Positions 24,562 to 33,056 of a DNA stretch of 64,000 nucleotides are shown here, in pieces; the stretch's first letter is position 1; every line of letters starts with the position of its first letter. The notes under the pieces were generated by a model. That model did no database searches and was not told the DNA's origin. It saw only the letters and a program-made list of their open reading frames with translations. This DNA comes from Streptomyces sp. R28 (GTDB lineage Bacteria > Actinomycetota > Actinomycetes > Streptomycetales > Streptomycetaceae): the NCBI RefSeq assembly GCF_041052385.1, contig NZ_CP163439.1, forward strand, positions 10,591,001-10,655,000, given 5' to 3'. Both the position numbers and the translations under genes were made by a program.

Positions 24562-25620
24562 ATGCTCGGTTTCCTCCTCCGCCTCCTGCCATTCTGGGTC
24601 CGCGAGCCCCTGCTCATCGTGATCGGGTCCGTTCTCGGCGTACGCATCATGTACCTCGCCGTCCGCGATCACGACCGGGTCGCGGCCGGTCTCGGCGCGG
24701 TGTTCCTCGTGTTCACCGCAATACGCGTCTACGTGGTGGTCCGGGCTTTGCGCGCACGCCGGAACCTGAGTCAGGCGGCCTCCGCGGCCGGGGCGGCGGT
24801 CGATGCTGCCGCCCAGGCCCAGGCCCAGGCCCAGGCCCAGGCCCAGGCCCAGGCCCAGGCGCAGCCCCAGCCCCAGACGCACGCCGGAGCTGGGCCGCGT
24901 CCCGGCCCGGACGCTTCGGAGAAGGAGCCCAACGCGTGGGGCCAGGCCGTCGCGGCCGTGGCCGTGTTCGGGGCACTCGCGGCCGCGCTGTGGGTGGCCC
25001 CACGCATGATGCCGTCCGACGACAACACCCCGCAGCCCGCCTCGTGTTCGGCCGGGGAACACGAGGAACTGCCGAAGGTCTACAAGAAGACGCCCCAGCC
25101 TGTGACAGGCGAAGAGCTGTGCGAGGCGCTCAACCGGCCAGACCTGGCCAAGCTCCTTGGAACGCCTGAGGAGACCGTGACCACTGCCTCCGGCACCAGC
25201 AACACGGCTCCCCTGACTGATGGGAAGGTCGCCCAGCCGGAGGCCGAGGTCAAGTTCGACACGTACACGGTGAATGTCTCGGCTACTTACAACGACCTGT
25301 CGACCGACCAGTACGTGACGCTGATGAAGTACGGGGACGAGAGGGACGTCAAGACGCTTACGGTCCTCGGCCGGCCCGCGGTCTTCGCCTCGGATCACAC
25401 CATGCAGTTCGAGATCAATCTTGGGAGCAGCGGATCCGGCGGGCCGGTCGAAGAAGGTCCCCTGGCCAGGACGCTGTCCGTGGCCCTCGACCGTAAGGAC
25501 CGGGGCGGCTACTTCGACGTCACTGTCTGGAGCACGTCCGGAGCCCTTCCGGATGACAGCGTTCTCCTCGGCATCGCCGAGAAGGTCCTTCCGACGATCC
25601 CCGAACGGACTGCTCGATGA
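24562..25620 (+). CDS. Membrane protein with Ala-Gln repeat linker (DUF6215-like)
   Basis: A 352-residue protein. Two membrane segments near the N-terminus (about 15-60) are followed by a run of Ala-Gln dipeptides (about 84-104) and a proline-rich stretch. A third membrane segment (about 130-155) precedes an extracellular C-terminal domain of about 200 residues containing ASCSAGEHEELPKVYKKTP and LCEALNRPDLAKLLGTPEE. The overall plan recalls the DUF6215 family of Streptomyces, whose function is unknown. The ribosome site before ATG 24562 is weak. It stands alone between transposase relics. Confidence 0.8.
   Translation: MLGFLLRLLPFWVREPLLIVIGSVLGVRIMYLAVRDHDRVAAGLGAVFLVFTAIRVYVVVRALRARRNLSQAASAAGAAVDAAAQAQAQAQAQAQAQAQAQPQPQTHAGAGPRPGPDASEKEPNAWGQAVAAVAVFGALAAALWVAPRMMPSDDNTPQPASCSAGEHEELPKVYKKTPQPVTGEELCEALNRPDLAKLLGTPEETVTTASGTSNTAPLTDGKVAQPEAEVKFDTYTVNVSATYNDLSTDQYVTLMKYGDERDVKTLTVLGRPAVFASDHTMQFEINLGSSGSGGPVEEGPLARTLSVALDRKDRGGYFDVTVWSTSGALPDDSVLLGIAEKVLPTIPERTAR
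24812..24862. repeat. In-frame 6-bp tandem repeat (GCCCAG)n
   Basis: About eight near-perfect copies of the hexamer GCCCAG encode the Ala-Gln run between two membrane segments of the 352-residue protein. Loss or gain of units would keep the frame, so linker length can vary by slippage. Confidence 0.85.
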
Positions 25621-26267
25621 GGCGTCCAGAACATTTCGGCCGCGAAAAGAACGGCCCGGTCGGGCCGCGGATGACGGTGCCTGTCTGGTGACGGGATTGC
25701 GTACGGCGATCTCCTTGGCTCAGCCCCCGTCGGCGGCGCGTGCGGCCCACCGGTTGCCTTCGCGGCGTAAGGCTCTGCGGGGCGCCACGCACAAGGTCCG
25801 AGGACGAACTCCCATGCCCGGCGCCGCGGTTCCACCCGAACGAACCGCGGCGCGATGCGGCCCGGCCCATCAGGGCCTCGAACATGCCCTGCCATCGGCA
25901 GGCTCCGTGCGCCGCCCTGCGGCCGCCGATTGATCGCTTGTCTTCACACACGGATGATCAGCGGCGGCTGGCCGCGCCACTCGCCCCACAGCAGAGCCCT
26001 CCTCGACCAACGGGGTCACACGCTTCGGTGTGCCTTCATGCGAAGCGAAGGACGCCCGGGTGGCAACGGCCGCGCGGAGGCAGGCGGCCATCTCGGCTGC
26101 CTGCTTCGGTGGCACGGACAGGATCCCGTTCTCGGTCATCAGGGCGTGGAACTGCTGCCGCTCGTAGGGGACGCCGGCCGGCAGGGCAGCGATGTGCCAG
26201 CGAAGGTGCGCCGGCAGGGCCTCGGCCCGGTTGTTGCCCGCGATCGGGATCAAGGTCGGGCGGGATG
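25621..26267. other. No confident gene
   Basis: Open frames exist on both strands, but none has a convincing start, ribosome site or recognisable domain. The minus-strand frame 25870-26253 looks protein-like in its first half (RAEALPAHLRWHIAALPAGV) and may be the tail of a lost gene. The segment lies between a membrane protein gene and an ISL3 transposase fragment and is probably decayed mobile DNA. Confidence 0.4.
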
Positions 26268-26345
26268 CCGCTGTGCGGGCGTTGGGGATTGATGATTTCG
26301 CCCTGCGTCGCTGTCATCGCTGTCATGACTACGCCACCGTGGTCA
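26268..26345 (+). pseudogene. ISL3-family transposase fragment
   Basis: The frame reads LGIDDFALRRCHRCHDYATV followed by VIDAYTGTRI, matching the first catalytic Asp region of ISL3 transposases (normally GxDDFALRRGHxYxTVxID). A short duplication, CGCTGTCAT twice in tandem, disrupts the motif. The remainder of the transposase is absent; downstream sequence continues open to 26488 but is unrelated. Confidence 0.65.
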
Positions 26346-26484
26346 TCGACGCCTACACCGGCACCCGGATCTCGCACGGCCTGTGCGACGCTGCGGCCAA
26401 GGAGGTCGCCGCCCACAGCGCCTGTTGGGCCACGGTCACCGGACTGCGCCAGGGCAAGCTCGTCGAGCTCACGCTGCAACGCTT

Positions 26485-26500
26485 ATAGTTGAGAAACTAT
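26485..26500. promoter_or_regulatory. Palindrome in the promoter of the chitinase fusion gene
   Basis: ATAGTTGAGAAACTAT is a perfect 6-4-6 inverted repeat 37 bases upstream of the chosen start at 26537, within an AT-rich island. It does not resemble the DasR box that usually controls Streptomyces chitinases. It is probably the operator or the promoter core. Confidence 0.45.
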
Positions 26501-26536
26501 TTATCTTTCAACTACCGGTTGTTCCCGATCTGTTGG

Positions 26537-29500
26537 ATGCGAGAAATGAGGGGGCTCTTGTTACGCCGATTGATCTCCGCAGTGGTGGTGATGGCCGGGG
26601 TGGCAGCGGCACTTGTCGTTCCGGCCGCCGCCACCGATTTCCCTGCGGCCACCACGCCCTTGGTCTCCTGGAACATGCAGGGGTCCAGTATCAAGGCGAA
26701 GACCGGCAGCAAGTGGACCAACACGGTCCGGCAACAGGCGTTGCAGGTGCCGATCGTGATGCTTCAGGAGGCCGGCCCGGAGCCTCCTCCGCGCAGCGAC
26801 CCACAGCCCAGCCAGACCTTCACCACGACCGACAGCCAGGGCAACACACATCAGCACACCGTGCTGCACCACACCTGGGTCGTCGACTCCGGTTACCGCA
26901 ATCCCATCCCGACCCGTGAGGTCTACTTCCTGCAGACCGACGACGACGCGCAGAACCCGCGCCGGATCGGCGGCCGGGTCAACATCGCGCTCGTCCTGAG
27001 CGAGGGGCCGGACGAGCTGCTCGTCGTCGGCAACCCGGTCGACGCCGGCCGGAACGCGCTCGGCGCGCGGTTCGGAGGCGAGTGGTACTTCACCTTCCAC
27101 GGCCTGTCCGGCGGTGGCGGTGACTCCGGGCCGATGATCAGGGCCATCAACGACCAGGTCTCGGCCCTCGGGACCCAGCGTGGTGTCACTTACAACGCGA
27201 CGATCGGTGGCGACTTCAATGTCGAGCCGGGGGTCCTGGCCCAGCGCCCGAACCTCCCGCAGGGCATGCGGATCCACGGCTCGGGCATGGCGACCCACCA
27301 GGGCGGTAATCAGCTCGACTACTTCGTCACCACCAATTTGAACCAGGATCTGCCGGTCACCGTCCGGTCCGACGGCGACTCCGACCACCGGCCGGTCCAG
27401 TCCGGCCAGTTCAACGCGGCCGGACCCACTCCGTCGCCCGCCGCCGGCCCGGAGATCGACGAGCTCCGGGTGATGGCGGCCGGTGACGGGATCACGGTCG
27501 GTGTGAACAGTACCGACGAGACCGGCTTCCGGAGCTACCTGGACACCATCATCAAAGGCCTGACCACTGCGGTGATCGGTGGCGCCACAGCGGCCACTAT
27601 CCTCTTCAAGCGCACGGATTTCGTCGGTGAGCAGAGGAACGGCAAGCGCGGCGACCCCGACCACATGGGCTTCGACGGCAAGGGCATCGACGACATCAAG
27701 GCCCAGACGATCCCCGCGCTGCAGACGCTGCGGCCGAACATGATGACCCTGATCGCGGGCACGGCCGACCTGACCGGCGGCGCCGACGGCGCCGCGACGG
27801 CCGGGAAGATGCGGGACTTCGTGGACGCGATCCACCGGACCTCGCCGACGACCACGGTCCTGCTCGGGACCCTGCCGCCGTCGACGAACCCGACGTACCA
27901 GGCCCGGATCGACGCTTACAACAGCGCGCTCACCACGATGGCCTACGCCAAGATGGACGGCGGCGCACGGCTGGTGCTGGTCGACCTGGGCTCGGTCACC
28001 CCGGAGGACATCACCAACGAGATCTACCCGACCGACGCCGGCTACCAGAAGATCGCGGAGGCCTTCGGCGAAGGCACTCGGATCGCGGTCCTGCAGCGCA
28101 TGATCAGCGGCCGCTCGTACGTCTGGGAGCCGATCGGCAAGATCCGGGACGCCGCCGCGACCGGCTCGAAGATCGCCTTCCCCGACCTGAACGGCGACGG
28201 CAAGGCCGACTACGCGGTGGTCGGCACGGACGGCAAGGTCACCGGCTGGCGCAACGACGACCCGCGCAAGGCCGCGGTCTCGCTGGGCGACATCAGCCCG
28301 GCCGACCGCGGAAACAACCCGGCGCTGGTCAACTTCGCCGACCTGGACGGTGACGGCAAGGACGACTACATCCGGATCCTGCCGGCGGCCGACTCGCCGA
28401 CCGGCATCCCCGCGATGCGGATGTCGCGGAACACCAGCAGTGGCGACAAGGTCAGCTGGGACAGCGCGACGATCGTCGCGAACAACCTCACCTACGAGCC
28501 GGAGCTGTACTTCACCGACCTCGACGGTGACGGCCGCGACGACCTGATCACGCTGGACCGGATGAGCTTCCCGACCGCCTGGCAGAACAAGGGCAAGGGA
28601 ATGCCGACCGAGGGCGGCTGGAAGAAGGTCGCGGGTTTCGCCACTCCGGGTGAGTCGCGCGGCGCGCAGGTCGCCTTCGCCGACATCACCGGTGACGGCA
28701 AGGCCGACACGGTCCGGGTCGAGTACACCACCGGTGAGGTCCGGGCCTGGCAGAACACCGGCGCTCCGTGGGGCGTCACCGCCGGCTGGAAGTCGCTGGG
28801 CGTGATCCGCGCCGACGATCCGTTCCAGGGCACCTTCGGCACCTTCGCCGACCTGAACGGCGACGGGATCGAGGACTTCGCCATGACCCGCTCCGGTACG
28901 ACGGCGACGGCGTCGACGAAGACCGTCGCCAAGACGGCCGTCAAGGCGGCCGCGGCGAGTGGTGCCGGTGACATCGAGGGCTGGCTGGTGCCGAGCTACG
29001 GCGACGGCAGCCGCAGCGACGGCGGTGCCGGTGATCTCGGTGTCAACGGCGGTGTAGGTGACCCGATGGAGTCGCACCCCGGTGGCGACGACGGCGGTAC
29101 GCGGCCGGCCGCGTCCGGCGACTGCCGGCCGGAGGGTCTGGCGACCACGCCGGGCGTGGCGACGCCGTACTGCAAGGTCTATCAGAGCGACGGCCGGGAA
29201 TGGCTCGGCGAGGGCCGGGGCCGTCGGGTCGTGGGCTACTTCAACGGTGGCCGCACGGGCGCCGACGGCACGCCGCACTACCTGGTGAAGAACATCCCGT
29301 GGTCGAAGGTGACCCACCTCAACTACGCGTTCGCGTCGGTGGCGAACAACAAGATCAAGGTCGACTCGAACGCCACCCAGAAGGAGTGGCCCGGCGAGGT
29401 CGGCGCCGAGATGGATCCCTCGCTGCCCTACAAGGGACACTTCAACCTGCTGACGAAGTACAAACGCCTGCACCCGCGGGTGAAGACGCTGATCTCGGTC

Positions 29501-31285
29501 GGTGGCTGGGCCGGTTCCGGTGGCTTCTACGCGATGACCACCAACGCCGACGGCTCGGTCAACCAGGGCGGGATCGACACGTTCTCGAGCTCGGTCGTGG
29601 ACTTCCTGCGGACCTACGGGTTCGACGGTGTCGACATCGACTTCGAGTACCCCACGGTCCTCGAGGACACCGGCAATCCGGCCGACTGGGCGGTGTCGAA
29701 CCCGCGTCGCAAGGGCCTGCCCACGACGTACGCCGCGTTGATGAAGACACTGCGGGACTCGCTGAACCGGGCTTCGGTCGCGGACAACAAGTACTACCTG
29801 CTCACCTCGGCGTCGTCGGCCTCCGGCTACCTGGCCCGCGGTATGGCGAACCAGACCGCGCTGGACTACCAGGACTTCACCAACCTGATGGCCTACGACT
29901 ACCACGGCACCTGGAACGACGTCGTGGGTCCGAACGCGGCGCTGTTCGACGACGGCAAGGACCCGGAACTGGCCGACCAGTACGCCACCCCGGAGTACGG
30001 GAAGATCGGGTACTTCAACACCAGTTGGGCGATGAAGTACATGCGTGGCGCGATGCAGGCCGGGCGCGTCAACATCGGTGTGCCCTACTACACGCGCGGC
30101 TGGCAGAACGTCACCGACGGTACGAACGGTCTGTGGGGCAAGTCGCAGAAACCGAACGGCTGCGAGCCGGGTACGGGCATCAAGCGGCCGTGCGGTGACG
30201 GTGCCTTCGGCATCGACAACATCTGGCACGACGAGACCAACAACGGCAGCGAGCTCGGCTCCGGGACGAACCCGCTGTGGCACACCAAGAACCTGGAGAA
30301 GAACATCACGCCGGTCTACGCTCGCAGCGTCGGGCTGAAGCCGGAGACCGACGTCACCGACCGGCGCACGGGCCAGTACACCCGGCACTGGGACGACACG
30401 ACGAAGACGTCGTGGTTGTGGAACGCCGAGAAGAAGGTGTTCCTGTCGACCGAGGACGAGCAGGGCATCGACGCGGTCACCGATCTGGTCAAGTCGACCG
30501 GTGCGGGCGGCGTGATGATGTGGGAGCTCGGCGGCGACTACGCCTGCCCGGCGGACGTCCAGCCGGACACCCCGTGCGGGATGGGGTACACGCTGACCAC
30601 TCGGCTGAACGAGAAGCTGGGCAATATCGGCGCCTACAGCAACAGTCTGCGCGCCGGCACCGGTGGTGCCGCGCCGACGGTGACCGCCAACGTGAGCGTC
30701 GAGATGGTCAACTACCCGACCGCCACGGCGAACCTGTGGCCGTTGCAGCCGACCGTCCGGATCACCAACAACACCGGGCGCACGCTCGGCGGTGGCAAGG
30801 ACACGAAGCTGTCGTTCGACATTCCGGCCTCGACGTCACCGCTGGTCAAGGACGCCAACTGGCAGACCGGTGCCCAAGGCGGCCAGTGGCAGCTGGCGGC
30901 CGGTTCGACGTTCCACCGGGTCAGCACGACGCTGGACTACTGCCAGATCATCCCGGCCGGGAAGTCGCTCGACTTGCCGATCATCTACTTCCTCCCGATC
31001 ACCGGTCCGGTGAACACGAGTCTGTCGATCGGCGGTACGGCGTACGCGCCGGTGACCGACAACCTCAAGGGGCTCGGTACGGCGACCCCGCCGGCCGGTG
31101 GCTGTAGTGCCGGGAACTGGGACTCGACCAAGGTCTACTCCCCGGCCAGCCAGCCGATCGAGCAGACGACGGTCAAGTACAACGGCAAGGTCTGGAAGGC
31201 CAAGTGGGAGACGAAGGGCAGTGCCCCGGGCACCGGGGCCGACGCCGACCACGAGCCCTGGAAGCTGATCGGAGCCGCCAGCTGA
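26537..31285 (+). CDS. Secreted fusion: CdtB-like nuclease, inactive SGNH, VCBS repeats, GH18 chitinase, chitin-binding module
   Basis: A 1582-residue exported protein. A signal peptide (about 1-33, LISAVVVMAGVAAALVVPAA) precedes a DNase-I-fold domain of CdtB type (about 40-292): SWNMQGSS, LQEAG (Glu78), YFTFHGLSGGG (His188), GGDFNVEP (Asp226, Asn228), QLDYF (Asp261), SDHRPV (Asp283, His284). About 307-530 is SGNH-like, but all three catalytic positions are changed (GDGIT, GTADLT, YPTDAGY). Five VCBS repeats such as DLNGDGKADY follow (about 545-790). The GH18 domain (about 895-1370) has FDGVDIDFEYP with catalytic Glu1037. The end has a beta-sandwich-like segment and a CBM5/12 module (about 1523-1582). 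ATG 26537 gives the best signal peptide; ATG 26546 and an upstream TTG are alternatives. Transposase relics flank the gene. Confidence 0.9.
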   Translation: MREMRGLLLRRLISAVVVMAGVAAALVVPAAATDFPAATTPLVSWNMQGSSIKAKTGSKWTNTVRQQALQVPIVMLQEAGPEPPPRSDPQPSQTFTTTDSQGNTHQHTVLHHTWVVDSGYRNPIPTREVYFLQTDDDAQNPRRIGGRVNIALVLSEGPDELLVVGNPVDAGRNALGARFGGEWYFTFHGLSGGGGDSGPMIRAINDQVSALGTQRGVTYNATIGGDFNVEPGVLAQRPNLPQGMRIHGSGMATHQGGNQLDYFVTTNLNQDLPVTVRSDGDSDHRPVQSGQFNAAGPTPSPAAGPEIDELRVMAAGDGITVGVNSTDETGFRSYLDTIIKGLTTAVIGGATAATILFKRTDFVGEQRNGKRGDPDHMGFDGKGIDDIKAQTIPALQTLRPNMMTLIAGTADLTGGADGAATAGKMRDFVDAIHRTSPTTTVLLGTLPPSTNPTYQARIDAYNSALTTMAYAKMDGGARLVLVDLGSVTPEDITNEIYPTDAGYQKIAEAFGEGTRIAVLQRMISGRSYVWEPIGKIRDAAATGSKIAFPDLNGDGKADYAVVGTDGKVTGWRNDDPRKAAVSLGDISPADRGNNPALVNFADLDGDGKDDYIRILPAADSPTGIPAMRMSRNTSSGDKVSWDSATIVANNLTYEPELYFTDLDGDGRDDLITLDRMSFPTAWQNKGKGMPTEGGWKKVAGFATPGESRGAQVAFADITGDGKADTVRVEYTTGEVRAWQNTGAPWGVTAGWKSLGVIRADDPFQGTFGTFADLNGDGIEDFAMTRSGTTATASTKTVAKTAVKAAAASGAGDIEGWLVPSYGDGSRSDGGAGDLGVNGGVGDPMESHPGGDDGGTRPAASGDCRPEGLATTPGVATPYCKVYQSDGREWLGEGRGRRVVGYFNGGRTGADGTPHYLVKNIPWSKVTHLNYAFASVANNKIKVDSNATQKEWPGEVGAEMDPSLPYKGHFNLLTKYKRLHPRVKTLISVGGWAGSGGFYAMTTNADGSVNQGGIDTFSSSVVDFLRTYGFDGVDIDFEYPTVLEDTGNPADWAVSNPRRKGLPTTYAALMKTLRDSLNRASVADNKYYLLTSASSASGYLARGMANQTALDYQDFTNLMAYDYHGTWNDVVGPNAALFDDGKDPELADQYATPEYGKIGYFNTSWAMKYMRGAMQAGRVNIGVPYYTRGWQNVTDGTNGLWGKSQKPNGCEPGTGIKRPCGDGAFGIDNIWHDETNNGSELGSGTNPLWHTKNLEKNITPVYARSVGLKPETDVTDRRTGQYTRHWDDTTKTSWLWNAEKKVFLSTEDEQGIDAVTDLVKSTGAGGVMMWELGGDYACPADVQPDTPCGMGYTLTTRLNEKLGNIGAYSNSLRAGTGGAAPTVTANVSVEMVNYPTATANLWPLQPTVRITNNTGRTLGGGKDTKLSFDIPASTSPLVKDANWQTGAQGGQWQLAAGSTFHRVSTTLDYCQIIPAGKSLDLPIIYFLPITGPVNTSLSIGGTAYAPVTDNLKGLGTATPPAGGCSAGNWDSTKVYSPASQPIEQTTVKYNGKVWKAKWETKGSAPGTGADADHEPWKLIGAAS

Positions 31286-31331
31286 CCGTTCCCAGCCACC
31301 CAGCCTGACTCAACGTCTTGATCAAATAACC

Positions 31332-31404
31332 GGAGAGTGCTTCTGACCTGCAACGATGGGACTTGTCTAGGTTCCTGTCGGCTGCATGGAAGGAAGCACT
31401 CTCC
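31332..31404. repeat. Inverted repeat at the left end of an IS1380-like relic
   Basis: GGAGAGTGCTT (31332-31342) and AAGCACTCTCC (31394-31404) are perfect inverted copies flanking the transposase start. The pair can form a long hairpin that might also terminate the chitinase fusion transcript, 47 bases after its stop. Confidence 0.6.
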
Positions 31405-31880
31405 AGTTGAGCAGACGTATCGGGTTGTACCCGAGTGTTCGTGTCGAGGGCGGTGGCAGCGGGGTGGTTTCGCAGGCGTCGCAGGCCGGGGCGGTGCTGT
31501 TGGTCGAGACGGTCCGCAAAGTGGGCCTGGACACCGCGATATCGGCGGCGCCGGCGCCGTGGCGCAAACCGCGGACGGTGCACGACCGGGGCAAGGTCCT
31601 GCTGGATATCGCGCTCACGACGGCTCTGGGCGGGGCCTGCCCGGCCGATGTCGCCATGCCGCAGCAGGGCCGAAGGCGCTCACCGCGATTCGCACGGCGC
31701 GAGCCGAAGTGCGCGGGCAGGTCTGGGAGTTGGCCGGTGCGGACGGTCCGGCCGCCGAGGGCAGCGTGATCGTGGACATCGACGGTGTGCTGGTGCTCGC
31801 GCACTCCGAAAAGCAGGACCCCACCGCGACCTGGAAGAAGACCTTCGGCCATCATCCGCTCCTCGCATTCGTGGATTGAT
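31386..31880 (+). pseudogene. IS1380-family transposase relic
   Basis: The N-terminal part reads SRRIGLYPSVRVEGGGSGVV, then GAVLLVETVRKVGLDTAISA, as in Streptomyces IS1380 transposases. Near 31670 the frame is lost together with roughly 100 codons. It resumes in another frame with KALTAIRTARAEVRGQVWEL and VIVDIDGVLVLAHSEKQDPT, ending HHPLLAFVD at a stop. The C-terminal half and right terminal repeat are missing, so it is non-functional. From 31881 to 32035 I see no gene. Confidence 0.85.
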
Positions 31881-32035
31881 AAAGCCCAAGACAGTGAGCC
31901 TGCCTACCAATTGAGGTGACGCGGCGTCTGCCCGGCCGGGGCAAGGTTGAAGGCGGTGATGGTGGCGTGCAGGGACTCCGACACGGCCGGTGCCGGCTGC
32001 CGGGCCGGCACCCGCGTCCGGCCCGAGGCCGCACG

Positions 32036-32947
32036 TCATGGACGTGTTGACGGGGCGGCAGCCGATGGCCCGGGCAAGGTGCCGACGAGGCTGAGGAGTC
32101 CGTGCAGTGCCGGTGTGGCATCTGCGGGCGGGTGGGCCAGGGCGAGGTCCACGGTGGGCCTGGGTGCGGTCACATGCTTGAGCCGGACTCCTGGTATGCG
32201 CAGTGCGCGGGCACGTCCCTCGGGTACCGGTGCGATGCCGGTGCCGGCGGCGACGCTGAGGAGGAGTTGTTCGTCGTCGGGTTCTTCCCGCACGATGCGC
32301 GGCCCGTGGGCCGGCCATAGCTGTCGGGTGATCAGGTCGTGCATGCCGGGGGCGTTCTCGCGCGGCCAGAGGATCACGGGTTCGGTGGCGATGTGGCTGC
32401 GGGTGATTCTGCGTTCGCGGGCGAGGGGATGGTTGGCGGGCACGGCCACGAGGAGTTCCTCGCGGGCGATGTGCCGGCACTCCAGCCCCGCGATGTCCAG
32501 CGGGGGACGGACGAAGGCGGCGTCCAGCCTCCCGGCGAGCAGCTCGGTGATGTTGTGTGCGGTCCACCCGGTCCGTACGACGAGATCCACGTCCGGGTGG
32601 CGGGTACGGAACGCGGCGATGAGCGCGTCGACGGGACCGCCGCGTGCCGATCGCGTCAGGGCCAGGCACAGTTGTCCCTGCCGTCCGCTGACGGCCGCCC
32701 GGATGCGTTGGTGTGACGCGTCCGCGTGGGCCAGCAGTTCACCGGCTTCGCGGGTCACGACCTCGCCGACGGCCGTCAACCGGCAGCCGCGGCTGCCGCG
32801 TTCGAGCAGCGGAGCGCCGATGTCCCGCTCCAGTGCCTTGATCTGCTGGCTCAGGGCGGGCTGGGCGATGTGCAGCCGATGCGCGGCCCGCGTGAAGTTC
32901 AACTCCTCCGCCAGCACCAGGAAGTACCGCACCCGCCGCAAGTCCAT
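32036..32947 (-). CDS. LysR-family transcriptional regulator
   Basis: A 303-residue LysR protein. The N-terminal winged HTH is canonical (MDLRRVRYFLVLAEELNFTR, then LHIAQPALSQQIKALERDIG), with a type 2 periplasmic-binding-like effector domain following (about 90-295). It is divergent from the D-amino-acid-oxidase-like gene, with about 110 bases between the starts, and probably controls that gene and itself. The inducer is unknown. Confidence 0.92.
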   Translation of the reverse strand: MDLRRVRYFLVLAEELNFTRAAHRLHIAQPALSQQIKALERDIGAPLLERGSRGCRLTAVGEVVTREAGELLAHADASHQRIRAAVSGRQGQLCLALTRSARGGPVDALIAAFRTRHPDVDLVVRTGWTAHNITELLAGRLDAAFVRPPLDIAGLECRHIAREELLVAVPANHPLARERRITRSHIATEPVILWPRENAPGMHDLITRQLWPAHGPRIVREEPDDEQLLLSVAAGTGIAPVPEGRARALRIPGVRLKHVTAPRPTVDLALAHPPADATPALHGLLSLVGTLPGPSAAAPSTRP

Positions 32948-33056
32948 CCCTCAACGATAAGTGTTTCTTATGGTGCTGGCCATGACTGGTCTTGGACAGT
33001 GCGCCAACTTGCCGCCGACAGTGGAACGCACACGGTTCGGCGATCAAGGGGGAGAC

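Noticed and set aside
26561..30388. A 1275-codon open frame on the minus strand
   Set aside because: It lies antisense to the CdtB-GH18 gene, is Val/Arg/Asp-rich without domains, and results from GC-rich third positions of the real gene.
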